NCBI RefSeq assembly: GCF_024710845.1
Contig: NZ_JANJTZ010000053.1
Location: forward strand, 1 to 64,000
Direction of reading: 5' to 3'
Length of the DNA: 64,000 bases
DNA from: Mesorhizobium sp.
Lineage (GTDB): Bacteria; Pseudomonadota; Alphaproteobacteria; Rhizobiales; Rhizobiaceae
The position numbers and the translations under genes are program-made. Position 1 is the first letter of the stretch; each line of letters starts with the position of its first letter. The notes beneath the pieces are model-generated. The model did no database searches. It had not been told where the DNA came from and worked only from the letters and a program-made list of their open reading frames with translations. This document shows, piece after piece, positions 9,134 through 17,601 of the stretch.

Positions 9134-9325
9134 TCACTCCTGGCCGGTTTCGCCTTTGCCGGGAACGGCATGCGCCAGCGCGATGCCTTCGGGACGTTCG
9201 TCGGCGGCGCCTTCGCGCCGCGCCCGCGCCTGCGCCTTGCGGCGCATCAGATTGGCGCGCAACTGCTCCGACAGCCGGGACGGGCGCCCCTGCTTCGACT
9301 TCTGCGTCTGGTCTTTCGTCGACAT
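9134..9325 (-). CDS. Small basic hypothetical protein upstream of murA
   Basis: A 63-residue protein, strongly basic in its N-terminal two thirds (MSTKDQTQKSKQGRPSRLSE then LRANLMRRKAQARARR), with a more acidic tail. I recall similar short Lys/Arg-rich proteins beside murA in Mesorhizobium-type genomes but cannot name a family. No membrane segment is visible. The ATG at 9325 was preferred to an upstream start 16 codons earlier because the conserved-looking part begins there. It may be a ribosome- or nucleic-acid-associated protein, but that rests only on charge. Confidence 0.55.
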   Translation of the reverse strand: MSTKDQTQKSKQGRPSRLSEQLRANLMRRKAQARARREGAADERPEGIALAHAVPGKGETGQE

Positions 9326-9432
9326 CGGCCGGACCGGGAGACTGCTCGTGGATCGCGGCGCGACCAATAGCATCGGAACGCGGCTTGCGCATCAGGCCTT
9401 CGTGTGGCAAAAGCCGCCGCGTTCCTGGAGAC

Positions 9433-9507
<75 letters not shown>

Positions 9508-9633
9508 GGATCTCTCTCGACATTTCAAGGAAATCACCGATCACAAAGCGGACAGCGTCCCGCATCCCGTTTTGACGTCACACGACGCGACCTATGCCGA
9601 TCCCGCGCGGCCAACATGCGGGCAAGTCGGCGT

Positions 9634-10584
9634 TCAAATATCGCGGACGCTCGTTCGCGCTGCCGCGTCGGCGGGAAACGGCGACCACGGATCGTCGTCC
9701 GGATGCCTTGCGAGGCGGTCGGCGAGAAGGTCGATGAAGAGGCGCAGGCGGCTCGGGACGAAGCGGCGGTGGGGGTAGAGCGCGTAAATTGACAGATGGC
9801 CCCAGTCCCGGTCCGCCATGACCGGGACAAGCCGTCCGGACGCCAGATCGGCGCCGCAGACGAAGCTCGGCAGCTGGCTGAAGCCCGTACCGCGCAGGGC
9901 CGCGACGCGTAGCGCTTCGGCGCTCGACGATAGGAGGCGAGGGGCGACCCGAACCTGGCCCTGGTCCGGGCCGTCCCAGCCCCAGTCCAGTCGCGGCGCA
10001 GGGAAGGCGAAGGACAGGGTCGGCAGGGCGGCAAGCGCCTCCGGCGTCTGGGGCATGCCGGTTTTGGCGACGAGATCCGGGCTGGCGACGATGAAGAAGC
10101 GCGAGGTGGCAAGCTTGCGCCCGATTAGCCCTGTGTCGAGGGAGGCCGCCACGCGTATGGCGAGATCGAAGCCTTCCTGCACGAGATCGACGCTGCGATT
10201 GGTGAAATCGGAGACCACCGAAACATTCGGATGGAGCTCGATGAATTCGGCCACGAGCGGCGCGAGATGCCCCTGTCCGAACTCCACCGGCGCCGTCAGG
10301 CGCAGCCTGCCCCGGGGCGCCGCCGTGTCCGCGCCGGCTTCGGCTTCGGCCTCGTCGAGCGCGTCGAGGACCGCGACCACCCGTTCGTAATATGTTTGGC
10401 CGGCGACCGTTGGCCGAACCGAGCGCGTCGTCCTGTCCAGCAGGCGTGCGCCGGTCCGCTCCTCCAGGTTTCCCAGATGTTTGGCGACCATAGCCGGCGA
10501 CATGCCGAGCGAACGCGCGGCTGCGGCCAGCCCGCCCAGCTCGACCACCCGCGCGTAGGTGCGCATGCTCGTGACCGTGTCCAT
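9634..10584 (-). CDS. LysR-family transcriptional regulator
   Basis: A 316-residue regulator with an N-terminal winged helix-turn-helix (about residues 1-60; SMRTYARVVELGGLAAAARS, then LGMSPAMVAKHLGNLE) and a periplasmic-binding-like effector domain with the RLRLTAPVEFGQGHLAPLV start. It resembles the CrgA/DhcR-type subgroup. It is divergent from a pair of small barrel proteins at 10711 and 11028, which it probably controls through the 126-base gap between them. A GTG start four codons upstream (10596) is possible; the ATG at 10584 was preferred because GGAACGA precedes it. Confidence 0.9.
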   Translation of the reverse strand: MDTVTSMRTYARVVELGGLAAAARSLGMSPAMVAKHLGNLEERTGARLLDRTTRSVRPTVAGQTYYERVVAVLDALDEAEAEAGADTAAPRGRLRLTAPVEFGQGHLAPLVAEFIELHPNVSVVSDFTNRSVDLVQEGFDLAIRVAASLDTGLIGRKLATSRFFIVASPDLVAKTGMPQTPEALAALPTLSFAFPAPRLDWGWDGPDQGQVRVAPRLLSSSAEALRVAALRGTGFSQLPSFVCGADLASGRLVPVMADRDWGHLSIYALYPHRRFVPSRLRLFIDLLADRLARHPDDDPWSPFPADAAARTSVRDI

Positions 10585-10710
10585 CTCGTTCCACACCCTG
10601 AGTGTCGAGTGGCGCCACTTGCAGCCGGATTATCTAAAGATCAAGCCGGACGTATAGACCCCGGCATGGCCGCAGGGCCACCACCCTTGCAGACGCAAAG
10701 GACGTATCAG

Positions 10711-11013
10711 ATGACGACTCTTCTTCAATTCGACTTCGGCTTCGACGGGCCGTGGGGCGCCGACCTCGAGGCCGCCTGCCGCGATCTCGCCGCCGACATC
10801 TCGGCCCAGCCAGGGCTGATCTGGAAGCTGTGGGGCGAGAACCGCGAGACCCGCCGCTCGGGCGGCGTGTATCTCTTCGAGACGCCGCAGGCCGCGGACG
10901 CCTATGTGGCGAAGCACACGCCCCGCCTTGCCGCTTTCGGCGTGGCCGATCCGGGGCTGTCGCGATTTACGCTCAACCTGCCGCTCTCGCGCGCCACCCG
11001 CGCGCCGCTTTGA
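10711..11013 (+). CDS. YdhR-like small monooxygenase-fold protein
   Basis: A 100-residue dimeric alpha-beta-barrel protein. The signature LQFDFGFDGPWG, then ISAQPGLIWKLWGEN and GGVYLFETPQAADAYVAKH, matches the YdhR/monooxygenase family (also called putative mono-oxygenase ydhR). These proteins resemble quinone or heme-handling mono-oxygenases but few have known reactions. AAAGGA sits 8 bases before the ATG. It is followed 14 bases later by a second small barrel protein and is divergent from a LysR gene, so the pair is probably a LysR-controlled operon. Confidence 0.82.
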   Translation: MTTLLQFDFGFDGPWGADLEAACRDLAADISAQPGLIWKLWGENRETRRSGGVYLFETPQAADAYVAKHTPRLAAFGVADPGLSRFTLNLPLSRATRAPL

Positions 11014-11027
11014 GGAGATGGATTCCC

Positions 11028-11315
11028 ATGTACACGACGCTTGCAGAAGTCGAGATCGAGGATCTCGCGCGTTTTCTGTCGATCTTCGCAACGGACGGAA
11101 GGGAAAAGCGGGAGGCGCACGGCAGCCGCGGCGCCGAGGTGCTGTCGGCCGCGGACGGTTCCGACCGGGTGATCGTCCTGATCGACTGGCAGGACGAGGA
11201 GGCCTACCAGCGCTTTGTCTCCGATCCAGCGGTGCCGCAGACGATGGCCCGCGGTGGAGCAAAGGGGCGCCCGCGTTTCACGCCCGTCACCAGGGTCGGC
11301 CGGTTCGCAGCGTGA
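11028..11315 (+). CDS. Antibiotic-biosynthesis-monooxygenase-like barrel protein
   Basis: A 95-residue protein. Features such as FLSIFATDGREKREAHGSRG and RVIVLIDWQDEEAYQRFVSD are typical of ABM-like or DUF1330-like dimeric barrels in which the stress-relevant strand reads V-x-x-D/E-W. No catalytic residues can be assigned. GGAG precedes the ATG. It overlaps no other gene and is downstream of the YdhR-like gene by 14 bases. Function is unknown; a role in quinone or small-molecule oxidation is only a family-level guess. Confidence 0.75.
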   Translation: MYTTLAEVEIEDLARFLSIFATDGREKREAHGSRGAEVLSAADGSDRVIVLIDWQDEEAYQRFVSDPAVPQTMARGGAKGRPRFTPVTRVGRFAA

Positions 11316-11329
11316 GCTGGGCGCCGCGG

Positions 11330-11427
11330 CCGGCTGGTGTCGGCGAAGTCGAAGTCGTCGATATCCCTGGCCAGCGGCAGGTTGGCCAAGATGAGCCGGT
11401 ATTTGAGGCAGCGCGCCTGCGTCTCGG
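11330..11427 (-). pseudogene. Possible remnant of an IS21-type IstB ATPase
   Basis: The minus strand reads AETQARCLKYRLILANLP followed by LARDIDDFDFADT. This looks like the short linker of IstB helper ATPases, where a basic helix is followed by L-P-x-x-K/R-x-L-D-x-F-D-F. Nothing before or after it in this frame continues the protein, and the palindrome at 11428 begins exactly where the match ends. If real it is a small relic of an insertion sequence. The match is from memory of the family and is weak. Confidence 0.35.
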
Positions 11428-11466
11428 CGATATCAACCGTCGGCGTGCCGCCGACGGTTGATATCG
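11428..11466. repeat. Perfect 18-bp inverted repeat, 3-base spacer
   Basis: The left arm CGATATCAACCGTCGGCG (11428-11445), spacer TGC and right arm (11449-11466) are exact reverse complements. It lies in the 314-base gap between the ABM-like gene and the saccharopine-dehydrogenase gene, beside the IS-like remnant. There is no following T-run, so a simple intrinsic terminator is not obvious. It could be a terminator-like hairpin, an operator or an inverted-repeat relic of a mobile element. Apart from the IS21-like remnant, nothing else was seen in 11316-11629. Confidence 0.85.
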
Positions 11467-11629
11467 AGGCGCCCCTGCTTCGGGGCATCGTCCGAAAGTC
11501 AGCCTGCCAAGCCTGCCTCGTCACGGGCAGACAACAATCGCGCGTCGGAACGCCCGCCTCGCAGGACAGATATGAACTCCCATGCTACCAACGGGACACA
11601 ACTTGTCGAGCGATGGGGGGCGCCAGACC

Positions 11630-12679
11630 ATGCTCAAGCTGATGATCTATGGAGCGACCGGCTATGTCGGCGAGCATGTAGCCCGCACGGCTGCACGCGC
11701 AGGCGTGGCACCGATCCTTGCTGGCCGGAACATCGCGAAGCTTGACGAAATCTCCAGGGAGCTCAGCCTCGAGCGACGGGCGTTCGGCTTGGATGATCCG
11801 GCAGCTGTCGACCAGGCGCTGGCTGGCGTGGGTGTCCTGCTGAATTGCGCTGGACCATTCGAGGCGACCGCTCAAGCTCTCGCGGAAGCCTGTCTGCGAT
11901 CGGGGACGCACTATCTCGACATCACCGGTGAAATTCCCGTCTACGAGATGCTTCAGCAGCACGACGGCCTGGCGAAATCGCGCGGTGTCCTGCTGCTCCC
12001 CGGTGTCGGTTTTGACGTCGTCCCGACCGACTGCCTGGCTCTTCACCTCAAGCAGCGATTGCCCAGCGCAACGCATCTCAGGATAGCGTTCCAGTCAGTG
12101 GGTCCCGCCGGTCTTCCGCCGGGGACGCAGAGGACGGCTATTCACATGCTGCATCACGGAGGCCGCGTTCGCGTCAACGGCAGGTTGGTCAAGCCGACAA
12201 CGACGCAGGCGATTTCGGTGGATTTCGGCAAGGGTCCGATCCGTGCCGAACCGGTGCCATGGGGTGACGTGTTCACGGCCTACTACAGCACCGGCATCGG
12301 CAACATCTACGACTACATCGCCGCAACGGGCCCTCTGAGGCTTCAACTTGCATTTGGCCGGGTGCTTGCGCCGATCTCCCGGATTGCGCCGATCCGAAGA
12401 CTCCTCCTTGCCACGATCCAGCCTGGCGCGAATGCCGAACAGCGGGGGAAGACCAGAACGCATATCTGGGGAGAAGTCACCGACGAGGACGGCAAGCGGG
12501 CGGCGGCGCGATTGCATGGGCCGGAAGCCGGCCTCGACTGGACGACGATCACAGCATTGGGCGCGGTATCAAAAGTCCTCGCCGGGGTCGCGCCGGCCGG
12601 CTACCAAACTCCAGCGTCCGCGTTTGGCGCAGACTTTGTCCTCGAGGGTGAAGGCGTTTCGCGCGAGGACATCCTGTGA
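11630..12679 (+). CDS. Saccharopine-dehydrogenase-like NAD(P)-binding protein
   Basis: A 349-residue protein with a Rossmann nucleotide-binding motif at the N-terminus (IYGATGYVGEHVARTA) and the family segments LLNCAGPFE and THYLDITGE. It resembles the saccharopine dehydrogenase / trans-acting enoyl reductase group of putative oxidoreductases rather than a lysine-pathway enzyme, since the length is short and no lysine-pathway genes are near. The ATG at 11630 was chosen because GGGGG lies about 9 bases before it; a start 16 codons earlier is less likely. Isolated gene downstream of a palindrome. Substrate unknown. Confidence 0.8.
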   Translation: MLKLMIYGATGYVGEHVARTAARAGVAPILAGRNIAKLDEISRELSLERRAFGLDDPAAVDQALAGVGVLLNCAGPFEATAQALAEACLRSGTHYLDITGEIPVYEMLQQHDGLAKSRGVLLLPGVGFDVVPTDCLALHLKQRLPSATHLRIAFQSVGPAGLPPGTQRTAIHMLHHGGRVRVNGRLVKPTTTQAISVDFGKGPIRAEPVPWGDVFTAYYSTGIGNIYDYIAATGPLRLQLAFGRVLAPISRIAPIRRLLLATIQPGANAEQRGKTRTHIWGEVTDEDGKRAAARLHGPEAGLDWTTITALGAVSKVLAGVAPAGYQTPASAFGADFVLEGEGVSREDIL

Positions 12680-12915
12680 CCTCAGCTTGCTTCCCTGAGT
12701 AGCTAGTACCGCTCAAACATCTCGGTGTTCAGACTGCAAACCGGCGCCCGCAGTCTGCTCACAATGCCGACGCTCCCAAGTGAATCAACGACGTCGAGAG
12801 AACACAGAGGCGAAATCGACTCGTGCGGCGTTCCAGAGGCTTGCGACGGAAGCACGTGTTTCCTGGGGAATTCACCCGCGGTCTCGCGAACGGAGAACGC
12901 TCGACAGGGTGAAAG

Positions 12916-13005
12916 TGGCGGAGGGAGTGGGATTCGAACCCACGGTGAACTTGCGCCCACGCCGGTTTTCAAGACCGGTGCCTTAAACCGCTCGGCCATC
13001 CCTCC
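12916..13005 (-). tRNA. tRNA-Ser (TGA)
   Basis: A 90-nt class II cloverleaf with encoded CCA (12916-12918), acceptor stem GGAGGGA/TCCCTCC, anticodon arm CCGGTCTTGAAAACCGG with anticodon TGA and a long variable arm (GTGGGCGCAAGTTCAC region). It stands alone; the 236 bases on its downstream side (12680-12915) show no convincing gene. Confidence 0.98.
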
Positions 13006-13296
13006 GGACGGCTCCGTTTAGCTTGAAACGTCGCGGCAACACAAGTCGCGCGCGCGCGTGGGAAATGTCGACAACCGCTTGTCCGGCGGCGCCGACACAG
13101 CACGACAGGGCCGGCATTCGCCGGCTTTCCCCACCGTCACAAATTTGCCCGCTTCGGGTCACAATCAATTAACATTGCGCTAAAGACTTGGGCGCTAGAA
13201 AAAAGATCGGAATGCCGGGCGGGGATTGGCCGGCATCCAAGGGAAGGCAGGCGCCGGTCCGGCCGGATTGGCGAAAGTCGCGGGGACGATCAGAGC

Positions 13297-14484
13297 ATGA
13301 CCGACAAGAGGGGCCGCGGGGCGCTCAAATCCGGCGCAATCATCTCGCTGATCGCCTTTGCCGCCGCCCTTGCCGGATGCACCTCGCACGAGCCCAAGGT
13401 GTCGCTCTCCAAGCGCCCGACATCCAAGGAATATTTCCCCGAATCCGTCTACGGCAAGGCGAGCCCCCGCATGACGAACCTGCGCTCGCGCCTGCCGCGC
13501 GGCGGCGGCCGAGACCAGCTCGGCAAGCCGTATCAGGTCGCCGGCAAATGGTACTATCCGAAGGAGCAGCCGGGCTATTCGAAGAAGGGCAAGGCGTCCT
13601 GGTATGGCGACGCCTTCCACGGGCGGCTCACCGCCAATGGCGAGATCTACGACATGACGCACCTGTCGGCGGCGCATCCGACAATGCCGCTGCCGAGCTA
13701 TGCGCGGGTGACCAACCTGAAGAACGGCAGTTCCGTTATTGTGCGCGTTAACGATCGCGGACCCTTCGCCCATGGCCGCGTCATCGACCTGTCCAGCAAG
13801 GCGGCCGAAATGCTCGACTACAAGCACAGCGGCATCGCCGAGGTGAAGGTCGACTATGTCGGACGCGCGCCGCTCGAGGGCAGCGACGACGAGTATCTGC
13901 TGGCCTCCTACCGGCCGGGCAAGAACGGTCCCGATCCATCGGACGGGCTGGCGACAGGCGTGATGATCGCCATGGCCGGACCGACGCCCACGGTTGGAAT
14001 CGGCGCGTCGCAGGCGGTGGCTGCGGCTTTCCCCGGGCAGATGACCAGTTCGGCGGCATTCAGCGACGAAGGCGCGCTGGAATTTCCCGAGAACGGTCCG
14101 GTCATCGCCGACCGGCCGCTCGCCCGTCTGGAAAGCCGGGATGGCAAGACGGTGGTTCTCGGCTATGCCGAAGAACATTCGGGCCGTTCGTCGGCTCCCT
14201 TCGACGAGGTCGCGAAGGGCGGGCTGTCGCCTGCGCAGATACTGTCGTCGCAGCCCGACCCGGCTGAATATGTCTCCGTCGGGACGTTTGCCGATCGCTC
14301 GGAAGCCGAGCGTCTGGTGAGCGAACTCGTGCCGCTCGCGCTGGCATCGATCGAGCAGAGCAGGGACGGTTCGACAGTCTGGTACTCGGTGACCGCTCGG
14401 CCGAAGCAGGCCATGTCCATCGACGATCTGCTTCGGTCGGCCTGGGCCAAAGGCGCAACCGACGCCTTCATCGTCCGCAACTGA
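13297..14484 (+). CDS. rlpA: RlpA-family septal-ring lytic transglycosylase, lipoprotein
   Basis: A 395-residue outer-membrane lipoprotein. The lipobox LAGC places the lipidated Cys at residue 28. The double-psi beta-barrel catalytic domain spans about 98-190, with KASWYG, FHGRLTANGE and the conserved VNDRGPF. A C-terminal SPOR-like domain (about 325-395, from YVSVGTFAD) would bind denuded septal glycan. RlpA cleaves peptidoglycan lacking stem peptides during division. It is followed 98 bases later by the PBP-type carboxypeptidase gene, so both act on the wall. About 290 bases upstream hold no gene. Confidence 0.9.
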   Translation: MTDKRGRGALKSGAIISLIAFAAALAGCTSHEPKVSLSKRPTSKEYFPESVYGKASPRMTNLRSRLPRGGGRDQLGKPYQVAGKWYYPKEQPGYSKKGKASWYGDAFHGRLTANGEIYDMTHLSAAHPTMPLPSYARVTNLKNGSSVIVRVNDRGPFAHGRVIDLSSKAAEMLDYKHSGIAEVKVDYVGRAPLEGSDDEYLLASYRPGKNGPDPSDGLATGVMIAMAGPTPTVGIGASQAVAAAFPGQMTSSAAFSDEGALEFPENGPVIADRPLARLESRDGKTVVLGYAEEHSGRSSAPFDEVAKGGLSPAQILSSQPDPAEYVSVGTFADRSEAERLVSELVPLALASIEQSRDGSTVWYSVTARPKQAMSIDDLLRSAWAKGATDAFIVRN

Positions 14485-14582
14485 GCGATCCGGCGCGGTC
14501 GCCCACAATTCTTCCGTCTTTGCGCCTTCCTGCCTCCACGCCAGACCGGTAGGATGATCTCCGGGATTTGGAGGGTAATCAG

Positions 14583-15749
14583 GTGGGACTGAATGTCGTG
14601 CGCGGCTTCAGGTCGATATTCGTCGCGGTCATCTGGCTTGGCCTGACGGCGTGCGCCGCGCTGGCGCAGTTCGAGACCAAGGCCGCGCGCGCCTTCATGA
14701 TCGATGCGGAGACGGGCACGATCCTCTACGCCAAGGACCCGGACGCAACGTTTCCGCCGGCTTCGCTGGCCAAGCTGATGACGATGGAAGTCGTCTTCGA
14801 GGCGCTGAAATCGGGACGCGTCAGCCGTGAGACGACGTTCCAGGTCAGCGAACACGCGTGGCGGACCGGCGGCGCCCCTTCAAGAACCGCGACCATGTTC
14901 GCCGCGATCAAATCCTTCGTGCCGCTGGGCGACCTGATCCAGGGCGCGGTGGTGATCACGGCCAACGATGCCTGTATCGTCATGGCCGAGGGAATCTCCG
15001 GTTCCGAGGCGAAATTCACCGAGGCGATGAACGAAAGGGCAAAGCAGCTTGGCCTGACAAGGTCGGTCTTCGTCAACCCGACGGGACTGCCGGCCGACGG
15101 GCAATCGGTGACGGCGCGCGACCTCGTCACGCTCGCACGCCATATCTGGCAGGCCTATCCCGAGTTCTACCCGCTCTACGCACAGAGCGAATACAAGTGG
15201 AACAACATCAACCAGCAGAACCGCAACCCCTTGATCAAGCTGGGTATCGGCGCCGACGGTCTGGCGACGGGGTTCGCCGAAGGCTCGGGTTTCGGCATCG
15301 TCGCCTCGGCGGAAGGCGGCGGCAAGCGGCTCTTCCTCGCGATGAGCGGGCTGGCGACCGAAAAGGAACGCGTCGACGAATCGCGCAAGCTGATCGAATG
15401 GGGCATGCGCGCCTTCAGGAAGATCGACATCTTCGCGGCCGATGAAGCCGTGGGCGAAGCGAAGACCTTCGGCGGCGAGAAGTCCCACGTGAAGCTCGCC
15501 GCGCACGGTCCGGTTTCGCTGCTCGTGCCGGCGGAAAACCGCGACAAGGTGATCGCGCGTATCGTCTATGAGGGACCCGTAGAAGCGCCGATCCAGGCCG
15601 GGCAGCCGGTGGGCAGGCTGAAGATATGGGTCGGCGACATGCTGACCCAAGAGACGCCGCTCTACGCCGCCGAATCGATCGGGGTGGGAACGCTGTCGCA
15701 GCGCACGCTCGACGCGATCGAGGAACTCGCCATCGGCTGGCTGCGCTGA
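14583..15749 (+). CDS. dacA: PBP5/DacA-type D-alanyl-D-alanine carboxypeptidase-like protein with altered KTG and SxN boxes
   Basis: A 388-residue serine-peptidase-like (S11) protein exported by a signal peptide ending near ALAQ at residue 29. The SxxK box is intact (Ser61-L-A-Lys64, in PASLAKLMT). The SxN box reads T-A-N (126-128) and the KTG box reads A-T-G (228-230, in GADGLATGF), so the lysine usually needed for substrate binding is missing. The C-terminal beta domain that anchors PBP5 proteins is present (LLVPAENRDKV onwards). The GTG at 14583, preceded by GGAGGG, was chosen over a TTG five codons earlier. It may be a weak enzyme or a penicillin-binding regulator; carboxypeptidase activity is not assured. 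Confidence 0.85.
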   Translation: MGLNVVRGFRSIFVAVIWLGLTACAALAQFETKAARAFMIDAETGTILYAKDPDATFPPASLAKLMTMEVVFEALKSGRVSRETTFQVSEHAWRTGGAPSRTATMFAAIKSFVPLGDLIQGAVVITANDACIVMAEGISGSEAKFTEAMNERAKQLGLTRSVFVNPTGLPADGQSVTARDLVTLARHIWQAYPEFYPLYAQSEYKWNNINQQNRNPLIKLGIGADGLATGFAEGSGFGIVASAEGGGKRLFLAMSGLATEKERVDESRKLIEWGMRAFRKIDIFAADEAVGEAKTFGGEKSHVKLAAHGPVSLLVPAENRDKVIARIVYEGPVEAPIQAGQPVGRLKIWVGDMLTQETPLYAAESIGVGTLSQRTLDAIEELAIGWLR

Positions 15750-15817
15750 AGCCCGTGGACCTTTCCCGGCCGGGCGAATAAACGCTTGAACCGTGTTTCC
15801 GGCACGATGGTGGATTC

Positions 15818-16492
15818 TTGGCGCGCGGATTGTTCGTGACATTCGAGGGCGGCGAGGGCGCCGGCAAGTCGACGCAGATCGTGCGGCTGGCGGAATCCTT
15901 GCGCGCCGACGGTCTGGATGTGCTGGTGACCCGCGAACCAGGCGGCTCGCCGGGCGCAGAAGCCGTCCGCCACGTTCTGCTGTCGGGCGCCGCCGAGACG
16001 TTCGGCCCCGCGATGGAAGCGATCCTGTTCGCGGCGGCGCGTTCGGACCATGTCGAGCAGGTGATCCGTCCCGCCGTCGAGAAGGGCAGGGTCGTGCTGT
16101 GCGACCGTTTCCTCGATTCCTCGCGGGTCTACCAGGGCGTGACCGGCAATCTCGACGCCGGCTTCATGCGCGCGCTGGAGGCGGTGGCAATCAACGGCAT
16201 GGTGCCGGACCTGACGGTGATCCTCGATCTCGATCCAGAGCTGGGGCTCGCGCGCGCGGCGGAGCGGCGTGGGGGCGAGACGGCAGACCGGTTCGAGAAG
16301 GAGACGCTCGACATCCACGAGCGGCGCCGGCAGGCGTTCCTCGACATTGCGAAGCGCGAGCCGGAACGCTGCGTCGTCGTCGATGCATCAGCGCCGGCCG
16401 GCAAGGTTGCGGCGGATATCGAACATGCGGTGCGTGCTCGTCTGGCTGCCCGGAGTGGCGCGAGGACTGCGCGGCGAGGGCAGAGCGCATGA
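15818..16492 (+). CDS. tmk: Thymidylate kinase
   Basis: A 224-residue P-loop kinase, dTMP + ATP to dTDP + ADP. The P-loop [11 protein letters not shown] lies at about 9-19, followed by the DR(Y/F)-type [11 protein letters not shown] motif, the [13 protein letters not shown] segment and a LID region rich in Arg ([15 protein letters not shown]). It starts with TTG preceded by GGTGGA. The stop overlaps the start of the next gene (holB) by four bases (ATGA), showing translational coupling in a rightward replication-related string. Confidence 0.95.
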   Translation: MARGLFVTFEGGEGAGKSTQIVRLAESLRADGLDVLVTREPGGSPGAEAVRHVLLSGAAETFGPAMEAILFAAARSDHVEQVIRPAVEKGRVVLCDRFLDSSRVYQGVTGNLDAGFMRALEAVAINGMVPDLTVILDLDPELGLARAAERRGGETADRFEKETLDIHERRRQAFLDIAKREPERCVVVDASAPAGKVAADIEHAVRARLAARSGARTARRGQSA

Positions 16493-17541
16493 GCGAGCGC
16501 CTCGCCCCCGAGCAGGCCGACAGCCTCCCCGATATCCCGGAGCCGGCCGAGAACCCGTATCTCTTCGGCCATGCCGAACACGCCGCCCAGATCGCGGCGG
16601 CCTATCGTGCCGGCAAGCTGCATCACGCCCTGCTTCTCACCGGGCCGAAGGGCATCGGCAAGGCGACGTTTGCCTTCCATCTCGCGCACCATCTCCTGTC
16701 GCATCCGCGGTCAGAGGACGCCCCGGAGACGTTTGGACGGCCAGATCCGGCCAGCGCGGTGGCGCGGCAGGTGGCGAGCGGCGCGCATCCGGCGGTGCTG
16801 CATCTGACGCGGCCCTATGACGACAAGACGAAGAAGTTCAAGAGCGCCATCACTGTCGACGAGGTGCGGCGCGTCGGCCGCTTCCTGTCGCTCAGGGCAC
16901 ATGACGATGCCTATCGTGTGGTGATCGTCGACGCGGCCGACGAGATGAACCGCAACGCCGCCAATGCGCTCCTGAAGAGCCTGGAGGAGCCGCCGGCGCG
17001 CGCCATCTTCCTGCTGATTTCGCATTCGCCGGGAACCTTGCTGCCGACCATCCGCTCCCGCTGTCTGGTCATGCGCTTTTCGCCGCTGTCGGAGACCGAA
17101 ATCGGTGAGGTGCTCGGCTCGTTCGGCTCGGGCTTGCCAGACGCTCCCGAAGCCCGCCGCGCGCTCATCGATCGCGCCGGCGGCAGCGCGCGCCAGGCGA
17201 TCCTGCTCGCCGAGCATGGCGGCTTCGACATCACCCAGGCGGCCGACCAGTTTATCGGCAAGGCGCGGCGCGATCCGCTCGATGCCTATAAGCTCGCCGA
17301 CGCGGTGACCGGCCGCGACCAGACGGTGACGTTCGACATTCTCAACGAGCATCTGCTCGACAGGATCGCCCAGGCGGCGGCCGAGGCTGCTGTGCAGGGA
17401 GAGGGGAGGCACGCGGCCCGTCTGGCGGAACTGTGGGACGAGGCGAATGCGACGATCCGCGACACCGACACCTACAATCTCGACAAGCGCCAGCACGTCG
17501 TCGGGCTTCTGAACCGCATCGGCGAAGCCCTGGCCCGATAG
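16489..17541 (+). CDS. holB: DNA polymerase III, delta' subunit
   Basis: A 350-residue clamp-loader ATPase-like protein. Visible features are [12 protein letters not shown], the Walker-A-like [12 protein letters not shown], the [22 protein letters not shown] segment typical of delta'/tau proteins, and sensor-like IRSRC. The delta' subunit is the stator of the sliding-clamp loader. The frame is open far upstream inside tmk, but the ATG at 16489 overlapping the tmk stop is the natural start. It precedes metG by 60 bases; tmk-holB-metG is a common rhizobial order. Confidence 0.93.
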   Translation: MSERLAPEQADSLPDIPEPAENPYLFGHAEHAAQIAAAYRAGKLHHALLLTGPKGIGKATFAFHLAHHLLSHPRSEDAPETFGRPDPASAVARQVASGAHPAVLHLTRPYDDKTKKFKSAITVDEVRRVGRFLSLRAHDDAYRVVIVDAADEMNRNAANALLKSLEEPPARAIFLLISHSPGTLLPTIRSRCLVMRFSPLSETEIGEVLGSFGSGLPDAPEARRALIDRAGGSARQAILLAEHGGFDITQAADQFIGKARRDPLDAYKLADAVTGRDQTVTFDILNEHLLDRIAQAAAEAAVQGEGRHAARLAELWDEANATIRDTDTYNLDKRQHVVGLLNRIGEALAR

Positions 17542-17601
17542 GCCGACTCGATCCGGGATAGCAATGCGCCGGCCTATGCGCTATCTGACCGCGCAATCGT
17601 C

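Noticed and set aside
12703-12999. Minus-strand ORF starting MAERFKAPVLKTGVGASS
   Set aside because: It is the translation of the tRNA-Ser gene and its flank; this peptide is a known false ORF in many genomes.
12725-13021. Plus-strand ORF containing GSGIRTHGELAPTPVFKT
   Set aside because: Antisense reading of the same tRNA-Ser gene; a common mis-annotation.
13105-13130. GCCGGC-ATTC-GCCGGC hairpin upstream of rlpA
   Set aside because: Short, self-complementary GC repeat of a kind expected by chance in such DNA; no gene ends there on the plus strand.
15793-16488. Upstream extension of the holB frame through tmk
   Set aside because: Overlaps thymidylate kinase completely in another frame; holB homology begins at 16489.
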